Shown here piece by piece: positions 19,411 through 31,100 of a stretch of 64,000 nucleotides of DNA. The notes below the pieces were generated by a model that saw only the letters and a list, made by a program, of their open reading frames with translations, did no database searches and had not been told where the DNA came from. Origin of the DNA: Trebouxia sp. TZW2008 (taxonomy: Eukaryota; Chlorophyta; Trebouxiophyceae; Trebouxiales; Trebouxiaceae). Every line of letters begins with the position of its first letter. The first letter of the stretch is position 1. The stretch lies in contig BDIU01000422.1 in assembly GCA_002118135.1 (NCBI GenBank), positions 1 through 64,000 on the forward strand, written 5' to 3'. Made by a program: the position numbers and the translations under genes.

Positions 19411-22395
19411 CTAGTTGCTCAGCCTACTGTCAATGACCTCCTTACACCTGGTCAGCAGAGTGCTGACCACATGGCTGCTGGCCTGAAACTCCTGTGCTGA
19501 GTACCGGTCTGGGTGGTACTTCAGCATCAAGTCTCTGCAAGAACCCACAGACTCAGCTTTGCCCACTTGCATACAACTTCCTGTCATGAATCAACTGATG
19601 CTGTGTTATTAGGTTTGATGAGCACTAGCATATGCACACTATTGTGACCACACTATTGTGACCACTGGTGAGACAGGACTTGAGCCATGCACACCTAGCA
19701 TTTGGGCTAGATTGTGTAAGGTGTCAGACTACTGGTATTGCTAGCAGATTGTATTGAGTTGATGACATCAGACTTCCAATCAGCAGCAGTCAATGCATCA
19801 AGACAGCATGGGTTCTACTTGCTTCTAGGCAGATCGCAGACTGGACAAGCTTATTGCATTGTATGACAAGACCAGACTTCCAATCAGCAGCGCACAATGC
19901 AAGAAAAAAAAATACATCAATTGCCCCAGCAAGTCTTGAGCTGCTAGTATGTATGCATACTTCTTCAAGAAAGTGACCTTGTACCTATATGTCTTGCGGG
20001 CCGAAACCAGGTTGAAGGGGACACCAAGCTGATTTCCCTCAACTCCCAAGACCACACTTGCACGGATGAACTCGTCACCCCGGCTGTAGGCCCTCAGGGA
20101 TGCAAGCCTGGATGAATCCTTAGTCCTCTCCAACTCAGTTGCTGCCGTCAAATCCTGCAGTTGACAAAAGAATTGGCAACAGCTCATTTGCTATAGTCAA
20201 ATCCTGTGTTTGCTATTCATGTCAGCTCATTTGCTGCAGTCAAGCCCTGCGTTTCATGTCACTGTAAGCACTAGCTATGTAAAAAGGTTCTTGTCTTGTG
20301 AAAGAAAGGAACTGCGCCAAGCCTTAATGAGTGTCTTGTTTATGCTAGCAACCAGTACACATTTCCAGAGATCTTTAGGGCTGAGCAGCAACCAGAATGC
20401 AGAGCCCTTTCTGAAAGCAACAGGTACAAATGATGCGCAGCAGGTGTATGAGTGCGTGCACAAGTGCAGGAGATAGTTACCTTAAGGGCATTTGACTTCA
20501 GCCCAATTGCCTCATAGCTCCTGCTCCTCAGCACAAGAGGGCAGTGCTGGCTTGCGTGCAGCTCCGAAGCCACAGAAGCATCAAAGATTGCACAGGCATA
20601 GCGCTTGAGGTTGTGGGCTGCCCAGCCGCGGTTGTTGAACAGGCACAGCCTGTATGCTGTGTCTGAGATGTGGTCTACAGCCTGGGTGTAGAGGTCAAAG
20701 GCACTCTGCCAATCCTTGACCCTCATGAAGGCAAAAGCACGCTGCAAGCCAAAACATCTTTTGTCACGGGTGTGCTGGTGACATGCACATGCGCAACAAA
20801 CTCTTGTCTGTGCAGATCAGTCATGCGCGGACATAAGATGATGACTGCATTGCATTATACAGCTGCTGCAGCTATCTTGCTGCACATAGCATATGCATGC
20901 TCTTCCTTAGTATGTATAGGTTCCTTGCAATCCACCTACATACTGAGGATGTGTGGCTTGCACTCAAACAGGACCAGAATAGTGACTCAATTTCAAATAT
21001 GGCAGCCCTCATGCAAATTGAAGAAAGCTATTCTTCTTCTGCAGAACAATGCTCATTTTCTTCTTCAGAACAGTGCTCATACTTCTTCTTCTGGAGCATA
21101 GTGCTCATTGCTGGGAGTAGCAACCCTACCTCAAGCAGGTCATGGCCCAGGGTGCCCTGCTGGGTGGAGGGGGTCCTCAACAGCAGAGCATCAGGCAGCT
21201 TGGGGAAGGGGTGAACGGTAGGCCGGAAGCTTTCTGCAGCAGCTGCTCCTAAACCACATTTACCGAAGCCAAAGGAAGGAAACTCATGACGATGAGGGGA
21301 ATGGTAGCCATTTGATGGAGGCGGGTCACGAGGAGTGGAGTGGTATGCTTTGCCGGTGGGTTCCAAAAAAAGGAATTTCTCAAGCCAGCAGATGAGCTGT
21401 AGAATGTAGGGCCTGATGCTGCTTCCTCCCATCTGCAACAAACATCAATGCATGTCAACCCAGTGGAATTCAAGGAACAACATCTGCAGCTTCGCAAAGT
21501 CACTGGACAGATTGCTAATGATGTCAGACGCAAGTTCAGCTCGATTCTGACTGCAAGCACTGAAGCAGCAGACATGGATAAGCCGGCCGACACTCACTTT
21601 GCACAATTGCCAAGCAAAATGACCTGCACACAAGCATTTAGGAAAGCATAAGCAGTCATATAATACAACCTGCTATCTGTTGAAGGTGTTTGTGATAAAG
21701 AAAAGCATACATGTGAAGATTTGTGATAAAGAAAAGCATACATGTGAAGGGCTCAATCCGTCACTAGTCATATAACAAGATTGGGATCCTGATGCTGCAC
21801 GCTTTGATATCATATATATACGAGATATGTATGAGATACATAGCTAGCTTACCACAGGCAAGAGCTCTTCAAGCATCTCCTTCAGGCACACACATCCCCA
21901 AACTGTCAATCCTCTCGGGACACAAGCATTCCATGCCCATTTCGCAGCTGAATCAGCCAACTTGGTGCTGAAGGTGTAGCTGAAGGGGTTGGCAAGGAAA
22001 CTGGATTCAAGCAGGTGAACGCGAAGCCTTCTCCAGAGATAGACAAGCTTAGACAGCGCGGCAAGTTTGAAAGGCCCCACGAAGCTCTTGCGCCTCTGAG
22101 CGGTAGCTTCAATCAGTAATGTTTCCAGGGTGTTGTCGACATATGTCACGAACTGTGCCAAAATACTGTCTAAGCCCTTGGCAAGCAAGACTACACCTTT
22201 GCCAATTGCACGCAAGGTCGCCGTGACCGGATAAAGCAGAAATTTGATGAAGTTGTATAGGCAGTTAAAAAGAAGTTTGCACATAAAAAAGGGGCTCAAA
22301 CAATGAGCTACAACCAACAAAGCTTGGTCTGCTGCACTGGCAATCAGCAGCAACCCCTGCCAGCACAACACCGCAAATTGACCGAGACCGAGCAT
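19411..22395 (-). CDS. Membrane-domain / TPR-like / C-terminal J-domain protein, copy 2
   Basis: Exons: 22395-21853, 21432-21130, 20741-20481, 20154-19985, 19534-19411 (TAG), 1401 nt, 466 aa. Exon 3 (261 nt) and exon 5 (124 nt) are the same length as in copy 1 and all intron phases match, so this is a tandem duplicate. It has a hydrophobic N-terminal half (for example FAVLCWQGLLLIASAAD), a linker ending LPDALLLRTPSTQQGTLGHD (very close to copy 1), a TPR-like region (FMRVKDWQSAFDLYTQAVD) and a J-domain with HPD at residues 433-435 (LMLKYHPDRYSAQEF). The membrane part is shorter and more diverged than in copy 1, whereas the linker, TPR-like and J parts are well conserved. This suggests a shared chaperone function with different membrane placement (inference). 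Confidence 0.85.
20175..20260 (-). repeat. Two copies of J-protein 2 exon 4 5' edge and acceptor
   Basis: CTCATTTGCTATAGTCAAATCCTG (about 20184-20207) and CTCATTTGCTGCAGTCAAGCCCTG (about 20225-20248) copy the real edge CTCAGTTGCTGCCGTCAAATCCTGCAG at 20134-20160. They lie upstream in the preceding intron. Confidence 0.85.
21030..21118 (-). repeat. Three tandem TTCTTCTTC..GAACA.TGCTCAT units next to the J-protein 2 exon 2 donor
   Basis: Units begin near 21031, 21058 and 21081. The paralogue has a single unit at 15285-15308 in the equivalent place, so this intron edge was expanded after the gene duplication. Confidence 0.8.
21687..21751 (+). repeat. Perfect 31-bp tandem duplication
   Basis: TTTGTGATAAAGAAAAGCAT..GTGAAG occurs twice in direct succession in J-protein 2 intron 1. 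The two copies are virtually identical, so the event is recent. Confidence 0.95.
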
Positions 22396-25102
22396 TGTGA
22401 TGCCCGCTGTTGCACTTTGAATGCCTTAACGCATTTGCGATGCTGACTGACGCTTCATCGAGAAGCGCATTTCAGAACGACAGTCCTCTTTGTGAAGGAA
22501 GATGGATCGGAATTCTGAATTGTCAATTGAGCGGGGTTTGTCGGCAAGGGTTTTTGGCTCAAGTTGCTTGCACAAGCGCAGGCACAAGCGAGTCAAGTTG
22601 CCATTAAGGCTCGTTGGTCGCCTGAGCTGTTCAGTATTGACAATACAGTGGCTCCTTATGTGCTGTACAGCTGCGCATTAAGCGCAGATGCAGCAACAAT
22701 AACTTAAGTATAGCGATCTCTGTGTTTGCATTTGCTGTAACAGTAAGGTGGAGCTGAGATGCATATGCGGCTGCGCTGAGGCTTGTTTGCCATCGATCCC
22801 AAGCACGGATTGGCATTGGCGGGTTCGGCATTCATGTTTGTAGGGTTGAATGTCATACCGCTTTTACCTAACGAACTATGCAAGGTTTTGTACCTGATTG
22901 GCTGCAAATTTGTATGTCGGAGTGTGACAAGCTCGAGCAATAGGTTGCACTGGTGTCAAGCTCAACTGGATATCGGGCCTTGTGTCATTGGTTGGGTTCA
23001 GCCTGCTTGAACAGCGCATATCAGTAACCTGCAAAAACCTAGATTTGCTTTACTCCTGGCGTTGCTTGACCCTGCGAATGCTGACTGCATCAGCAGCTGC
23101 CACCACGCACAAAAGAAGGACAGCAGCTTTTTTGCCCAAAACAACGCAATCCCCTTTTTTAAGCACGCAGCACTTTGTACTTGCATCACAGTGGGAACTG
23201 TATCATACAGTAAGGCCTCCTGCACATATTTGCTGCAGAACCTTCAACATAAGGCCACACTTGTGTCAAAACCATAGTGCAGCCCCTGCAGTGTCTCGTG
23301 CAGCGTGCCAAGTGTTCAATGCTACCATTCACATGCCATCAATGATCAACTTTGACACTGCAATTGGCCAATGTTGTGCATGCAAGCGATATTGCTGAGC
23401 AGGATTTAAGCACAAGCTTCTGCAGAATAGTCTGAGCAAATGATGCTGTTGATGCCGTAAGCGATTGTGCAAGTCCAATATTTGCAAACTGCTTGTATGC
23501 TGGCCACCGAAGCTGATCAGACCATATATCTGGCCATGCCTAACAAATGTCTTCCCGCCTCCCTGACTTTTGAAATGTCAGGCCCATTTCAACAAAGACT
23601 TTTGTTGGGGGCTGCCTGAGGCCCAAGCAGTCAGCAGCCTTGAGCCACAGTTATCTGTATACCTTTGCGCAACAAAGTGTCAAGTAACAGCTGGCTGAGC
23701 ATTTGGTTTTGATGCAGCATCATGCTGTTGCAGCTTCGTGTGCGGTAGAGGCTAGCTATGTTTGCAATGATGTTCAAGAGCTGACTGCGATAGGTGTAAA
23801 ATGCGTCTGCCTGGAAGCATACAACACGCACAAGCGCATGAACCACACAACCGCTTTCTCTGACTGATCGCGCTCGCGTCGACAGCAATTGACTTAGCAT
23901 GTTACAACTCGCTGTCAATGCATGGTGTGCGTTGTGCCAAATGCCCTGTTTTGCATATCTCAATTCAGCGTCAGCCTTGTTGAAGATCAAACCTGACGTC
24001 AGTCGACACACTCCACGGCAAACACACCTTGCCGCCGAGGCTCTTGTGATCGAGCTGCCGCGTGTGCACCTCTCCACCATGTGCACTGCCGTTCTGCTTT
24101 GCTTCCAGAAGGCGACATGCGCATGCTGGGTGGCCACAGTTTTGATCTGAGTTGACCTATTGAGGCTGAGCTGTGAGGGCATACGGTTGGTGACCACCAA
24201 GATAGGACACACAGCCACTGCGATGCTGCAACGGCGGCCTTGTTGCCGGAGACCAGCGCGATTCTACCTGACGTCAGTCCCGATCAGGTACCGCTGACAC
24301 CCCTCGTCGTCCTGCTATTCGTTAACCAAGCCTTGGCGGCCTGCATGTGTGTCGCCTATCCTTCTAGACTCTGGATAGAGAAGCGGAACAAGCTTCGACA
24401 CTTGTTGTAGCATACTTCTGTGGTTGCGTGCATGCTTTTGAGCGTATATTCGGGATGTGTCTGCGCTCCATGCGCACTAGAGACAGTGCGCTTGTTGTAC
24501 GATGCCCACAACCATTTTCGAAACTGTCTGCATGGCGCAGTACAACAATATAGCATATTGAATGGTCAGCACACAGCATATACCTGCTGACAGCCATCTT
24601 TTGAACCAGCTTTTCAAGCAATAGTTTCCCCTCCATAAACTGGTTTACCTGCACCCTTCAGCTTCCTGCCTCAAAGGCCACTACAACGCCAGTGCAGCAC
24701 TGTACACCTTGTTTGTGCAAATTACATCTGACACTTCACTGTGTTGCATTGCTGCCTCCTCGCTTTTCATTGTTTACAAACGCATTAGTAAGCAGGTGGC
24801 CTTCATGTTTGCAGGAAAAGCAAGTCACAGATTGCTCAAGCTTGAGCAACGGCAAGATGGACATGTGATTTCTTACAATGCAGCCTCGCTGAGGCAGGCA
24901 GCAAACAGCAGTACTAGTAGTTAGGATCAGCTGTGACAGCATTGCTACTGAGGTAGAGGAGGCCTTTCTTCACAGCTTGGTTGGCAGACGCAGTTCAGCC
25001 ATATCAATCACAGCAGCAACAGCAAAAGCAGAACACAACTCAAGCGGCAGCAGCATAATTAGCAGCATTTAAGCCTTTCAGCACACTCCAGTCAGAAGCA
25101 AT
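22396..25102. other. Intergenic region between divergent J-protein 2 and USP-like genes
   Basis: About 2.7 kb. It should contain the promoters of both divergent genes. Open frames (up to about 195 codons on the minus strand at 23631-24218) start at GTG, have no recognisable domain and are not called. No RNA gene was recognised. Confidence 0.5.
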
Positions 25103-28100
25103 ATGGGCCTTCCCCGGAAAGGAAAGACAGGCAGCAAAAGCAAGAGCAGCAAGAAAACAGAGGGAAAGCCTAAGGAACAACGGAAACCTCAGCCACAGGT
25201 GAGCAGAAAGCATTCATGGCAATGCCTTCCATCCCGCCTAAGCTTCATTAAGCACAACCTGCACTGGGGCCTTGCAAGGATGCAGAACGTGTGCAGCAGT
25301 CAAATGCATGCTATGCTGAGCGTCAGATGCCTTGCATTTGCACGGGCAAGGATCTCGTGCACAGTTTACATGGTTTAGCATAGCACACAATTCAACTGGT
25401 CGGAGACAGTTAATTGCTCCAGTACATACTTAGCTGGACCTGCTGAGCCTGTCTAGCATACGCCTACAAATGAATGAATGCTTGCGCGGGGCACAGGTGT
25501 CAATTCAGTCAATCATTCAATCAGTATTAAATGTGGTTTGTGCAGTTGGATCCAAACAAGGAAGCTCAGCTGCAGTTGCTGCCTCAAGAGAGGGTACTGA
25601 ACGTCAAACCCTGCTGGGAAAACATTCCTGATGAGCAGAGGGTGGAGCTGCTCAGTGTAGAATTGAGTGACCTCAAGCTCAGAGCAATTGACCTTGCTGA
25701 CAAGGCCAAGAAACAAGCAGGTCAGTCATGCTGCTGACTCATCTTTTTGCTTGAAACAGGCAGTCGTGTGTCCAAAATAGAAACCCCTCTTAACAGGAGT
25801 CAAGCAGCAACAGCGCTGCAGTTGCATAGATGGGTGTCTGTTCTCCTGTTTTGGGTGAGCTCAGCCATAGGCGTTTTCAGACTCAGGAGATCAGCAGTTT
25901 CAAATTTTGGGAGCAAACTGCTGCTTTGCTTGAAGTTTGTTGGCTATCCTGAGCCTGTGCTCACGTACAGCTGGTCTTGCAGCAAGGCATTGACCAGACT
26001 TGAGAGCAGTTGAATCACAGCTGCAGCATGACAAAAGCCACACATGCTGTTTGGACAAGAATTAGCCAACTGACTGCCCAAACTAAGCCTGCTTCTTTGT
26101 ATGCTTTGCGTCGGGTCATGTGGGTCTGCAAGGTTTCTAGCTCCGCAGCGCTAGAAACCTGTACACAGGGTTGCACAATCAAGAAGTATGGCAGCAACAT
26201 AGACATTCCACCAGCTTTGAATGAGGCTAGCAAGGTCATGGACTTGTGGCTCACTTGTGACGCAGATATGCAACTTTCAACAATGCAATGTATGACAATG
26301 TATCTAAAAGCAAAAAGGATCCAGATTCAAGCAAAGCCATCGGAATGCTCATGCGCTGCTCAAGGATCAGGTCACCTTGCATTGCTTGCACAAAAGGTGC
26401 TGAGCTGAATGATGGCACCACCATCACCACCAGCATGAAACTCGCCTCCAGGTGAGATCTTGATAGGGGCACTTGGCACAGTAAGGTGTCAAAGCACAAG
26501 CCGTACAAGCCAACTTGTCTGGACGACCTTGTCGTTGACTAGTCTCCCCGCTGTTTGTGCAGCACTAGAGGCTCAGGAAGCTGCTGAGCTGAATGATGGC
26601 ACTACCATCACTGTTAGTCTTGAGCCAGGCCTAGATGAGATCTTTGAGGAAGGCACCAGGCGCCTGCTTGAGAAGTCAACCTGGAAGCTGTGGCAGTGGC
26701 CGCCAGAGGAGCGCGAGTTCTTTGATGCTGACTCTTTCAGGTGATTGTCAGCCCGTGCTGCATTTGCCCTACTATTGCCTCAGCGCGGCAAGGGCTGCCT
26801 TGCACTTTCCAATGGAAGCATTGATGCATGCTTGATTGCAATAAGCAGCCACAGTAACCCTATCGGCATTGTGTAATTTGTTCTCTGCGTTGCGCTGATA
26901 GGCCTTAGACAACAATTCAGTATGTGCACTCCTGCTGCACAGTGTGCCACCGCAGCAAGTGCTTGAAGGAGTGCATCTGAGTCTGCACTGAAGTTGGTCT
27001 CTCTACAAGTACCCATTGTTCAGCTTGGCTCAATCAAATGCTGTGATCCTGCAGGCAGTATGCTGAGGAGCAGCGCATTGATGAAGAGCTGCGTAAGATG
27101 CTGCCCAGAGATGAAGGCAAACCCATTGAGAAGCCTGCTGAGAGGGCTCTGCGTGAGCGCATGTACGTGTTACATTCTGTATTCTGCCACCTCTGCAGTA
27201 TGCAAATATCTTGCCAACTTTGACCATTGACCATGCTCAGGATCCTGTAGCTCTTCTGTACAGGCCATGCTGATTGCCAGCTGCAGTATCCCGTGAAGAT
27301 TCTCATTTCATGTGGTGTGCTGGCCTCTGTAGCAGATGCACAAACAGTTTTGTTTTTTGCTTCTGCCACAGAGGTCAGCAGTTGTGCACTGGAAACCCGT
27401 CCCGTCATATACTCAAAACCTTCCAAAAACAGAATTTGTTTTTTGCAGCAGAGGTGCTGCGAGGCGCGTCCTTTGAGTGGTGACACCCATTGCTATGAGA
27501 ACACGCAACGTGTGAATGATCATACATGCATGTGTGCAGGGCTGAGCTGTTGCAGAAGGTACACGCCACCAACAGGCAGCTGCAGGATAACATGCAGACA
27601 CAGCAGACCCGGCGTGTGGGCAGGCGTGACAGCCGCAACTCCACAGACCAGGTGCCTGATCAGATCAGGGACAGCAACATTGAGCTGATCACCATCATCC
27701 TGGAAGCTCTGGAGAAAGAACATGAGTACTTGTGAGTTGACACATTCTATACTGCAACACTTATGAATCACTTTGTGTACCTATAGGCAATGTCGATCTT
27801 GCCGCCATTTTCCTTCAGTGGGTGTTGATGATGAGACCTCCAATGTGCTGCAATGTCATAGTTTGGAGAGTGCAGAGTGTGCTTCACAATGCTTGCGTAT
27901 ACTTGCTGCACTGATCATCATAGTTTACAGGAATTGAGGATGGATGCTCAGTGGCTTAGACAATCAGTGATGTCACACGCATACAGCTGCTTGTCTGTGA
28001 AGGATAGGTGCAGATCTTGCACCCTTTTGCAAGCTCGTTCTTGGCAGTCGTGCATGTTCAGATATGGGAGCTTTTGCTTCTTGTCTGCAGGTATAATGCT

Positions 28101-31100
28101 GTGCTGTACCCTGTGACCCACTTTGTGTGTGAGATGCTCCCAGAGCAGATGCGTGAGAGTACCCGCACAGAGCTGTTCTTTGATGATCTGGAAAAGCTGC
28201 CCTCTATGGAGGTCGCCAGAATCTGTGAATGGCTTACTGAGAAGGTGGATGGCTTCAGTTCCAAGACTAGGGCTGAGCCTAAAGATGCTGAAGAAGAGGT
28301 ATGCACATCCCATCAATACTGTGGGCAATGTCCAAGCTGCCTACATGAAGTAGAAGTCATGCTCATGGCGTCTCAATGCTGCAAAGCCATCTCACATGGG
28401 CGCTTACGAGTATCACCTTTGCGCGCTTCCGCCCTGTCTGAATTCACAGCACGCCTACTGACCATGCAGCACTGGCACATCAACCTCTTGCATCCCATGC
28501 ATGGCAACTGGCCACCATCGTCTCTTGTGATCCACGTACAATTGCACGAGAAACCACGCCCGAGCTGTGCAATGGACACAAGCAAACGAGGTCAAGACAA
28601 ACGAAATACTATGAGTGCGCATCTGTGATGCCCAACAACAGCACAAAAAGCTGCAGCAACCGTGCCAAGCAATTGTATGCAAGCAGTGATGTGTGTGTGT
28701 ATGGTGTTGCTGTGGCCACCTGGCAAACTGGTCATGTGGCTGGGCTGAAATGTCAGTGTCTTTAGCATCTGCATCCTTGCTGTCACAGGAGGAAGAGGAG
28801 GGTATTGGTGATGTGGACCTCTTTACACTCACAGAGGATCGTACAAGACTGGTTGTGAATGTGAAGTGGCTGCAGCATCTTCAGGTACTCACACATGACC
28901 AGCCTATCTGCTTGCAACCCTAAGCCTGTCTCACCATTTGCTCTACCCCACCCTAAAGTTGACCCCTTATGTTGTCTCAGTGATGTTATCAATGCACACC
29001 CAATGCTGCAACAGCATTTCACTTTGTCAGCCCTGTGATGCACAGCATCACACAAACAGCTCGTTCTTGAAGCCCTGTCTGTTGGCCTGCTGCTGCTGCT
29101 GTAATGAGCATTGGTCACGCACAGGAGCGACTGCTTGGTGAGGATGGACATCCAAGGAAGGTGCATGAGGGTGAGGACCCCCACCGCATGGGCCTAGTGC
29201 TGGAGTGGGTGTACGGCACCATTGTCTCCACTGCTGAGAAAGCACGGGATGGAGCCAAACGCACCCTTGGTAAATCAGCCTTTTTCGTGCATTCATGAGG
29301 TCAAAGTGCCACCTTGAACAAGATCTAATGCATGGCATGACAGAAGCAACTTGTTTTTGTGGAGAGTGTGAGCTTCCTGCTTTGCATGGTAGCCCACCCT
29401 CTGGTGCAAGAGCTACAGACAACCTTACCAAAAGACACTGAGCAATTACATAGCAGTTCTACAAAGCTGATATTGCTTTTCCACTCCTGGTCTGCATCCA
29501 GCTTTTGCATCAATCTTCTGAGATGTACACATAGAATCATATATCATAATGTCCTTTTGTTTCTGGAGGAAAAGTCGTGTTGCGTGCACACCCTGCTGTC
29601 TGAGGTACCATCGGCACCCAACAGGCCTGCTTTGGTCATTCTATGTCTACCTAATGATGTCTGGCCAGCATGCTGATTATGCTGCAGTCAGATGGCTTGA
29701 GACATTGGCTCAAATGTGGCTGCAGCCAGCATTCTGTCAGCATGCCATTTTTTCAGGCCTTACACAGCTACTCAAAGTTCAGTTGGCAGCTGCTGATGCA
29801 CAGAGTACTGCTGGAAATGCAGGTGGTGACTATTGGAATCTACAAACCTTCAGTCACCACCTGCATCAGTCAACAACACCTCTGTGCTTCAGCAGCCCCT
29901 CTGGCCTGAATTCAGGCCTGATGCTGCTGCACAGCTTGTGGCATACTGGTGCTACTGGTCACCTGCAGGCATGCAGCTGCTAGCAGCAGACCAGCTTCAA
30001 ACCGCTGCACAACCTCTTGTGAGGTGCTGCTGCACAGCCTCCTGTTGCCTGTCCCCAAGTGCTGCACAGCCTCCTGTGGCAAGTCATGACACACAGGCAT
30101 GCAGCCAGCAACAGTACACCAGGCTCTAAGCTGAGGCCCAGCATGTCCTTGAATGTTGCAGGCGTTGTCTGCGCAGCCGCCAGCTGTAGACAAGGCATGC
30201 TGCTGCTGCACTGCCTCCTGTTGCCTGTCCCACGTGGTGAGTTGCTGCAATGTTCATTGCAGGCATGCAGCCGCCAACAGTATATCAGGCCTATGAGCAG
30301 TTGGTGGGTGCGTTGCAAGGTATGGCGCAGTGGCAGGCCATAGCAAGAACAGCCAAGGACTTGCTGAATGACTTGCCGTTGAACACAGCGCTGTGACACG
30401 GTATAAGTGTTGTCTGCAGGCATGCAGCCGCCAACAGTAGACCAGGCCTATGAGCAGCTGGTGGGTGCATTGCAAGATATGGCCCAGTGGGAGGCCAGAG
30501 CAAGAACAGCCAAGGAACTGCTTACAGACATGATGCAGAGCAGGAAGGAAGCCACTGAACTGGCTACCAAGTATGATATCAGGTATGGTCATATCTGACT
30601 GCAGGCATTGCTGCTGAACTTCAAAGCTTGCTGTGGACAGAGCAAAGGCTTTGCATGGTTTAGGTGATACATCGAGGTTGGTGTCTGGTGGCTCATGTTG
30701 CCATCTGACAAGAGTGATATGGTCTGTCACATGCAGGCACTATGCAGCATGCTTGCCGCTGCTGCACTTCAAATCAGCTTTCAAGTTCCAATTGCTCTCG
30801 AGCTTTCACCAAGAGTTTGAGTGTGGCAGAGTCAGCAAGACCCTTTGCATTGCCCCTGACTCTCTGGACTAGCTGATGCACTGCCTCATCTCTGCAGCAC
30901 ATCACTGATATTGTTTGTTTATCAACAGCTCCATCTGCCTGCAGGCCTGATCCCAACAACAGGGCAGGGCTGCCCCGTCATGCTCTAGCAGCCATCGACA
31001 GCCAGGAGGACACCTTTGTGCAGGAGTCATCAGAGCTGCCTGATCACGCCATCATTGCCTTGCTGAAGCGTGAACACCTGCTGACTCGCGCCAAGCTGAA

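Noticed and set aside
23631..24218. 195-codon open frame on the minus strand
   Set aside because: Starts at GTG, no recognisable domain, no splice context, and composition like the surrounding intergenic DNA.
26457..26562. Possible upstream extension of USP-like exon 3
   Set aside because: The acceptor at 26562 fits phase exactly; the upstream sequence includes a decoy copy of the exon and a donor.
30250..30390. Treating the copy at 30260 as an additional USP-like coding exon
   Set aside because: Its reading frame ends in a stop and it lacks a donor at the matching position; the exon at 30420-30582 alone keeps phase.
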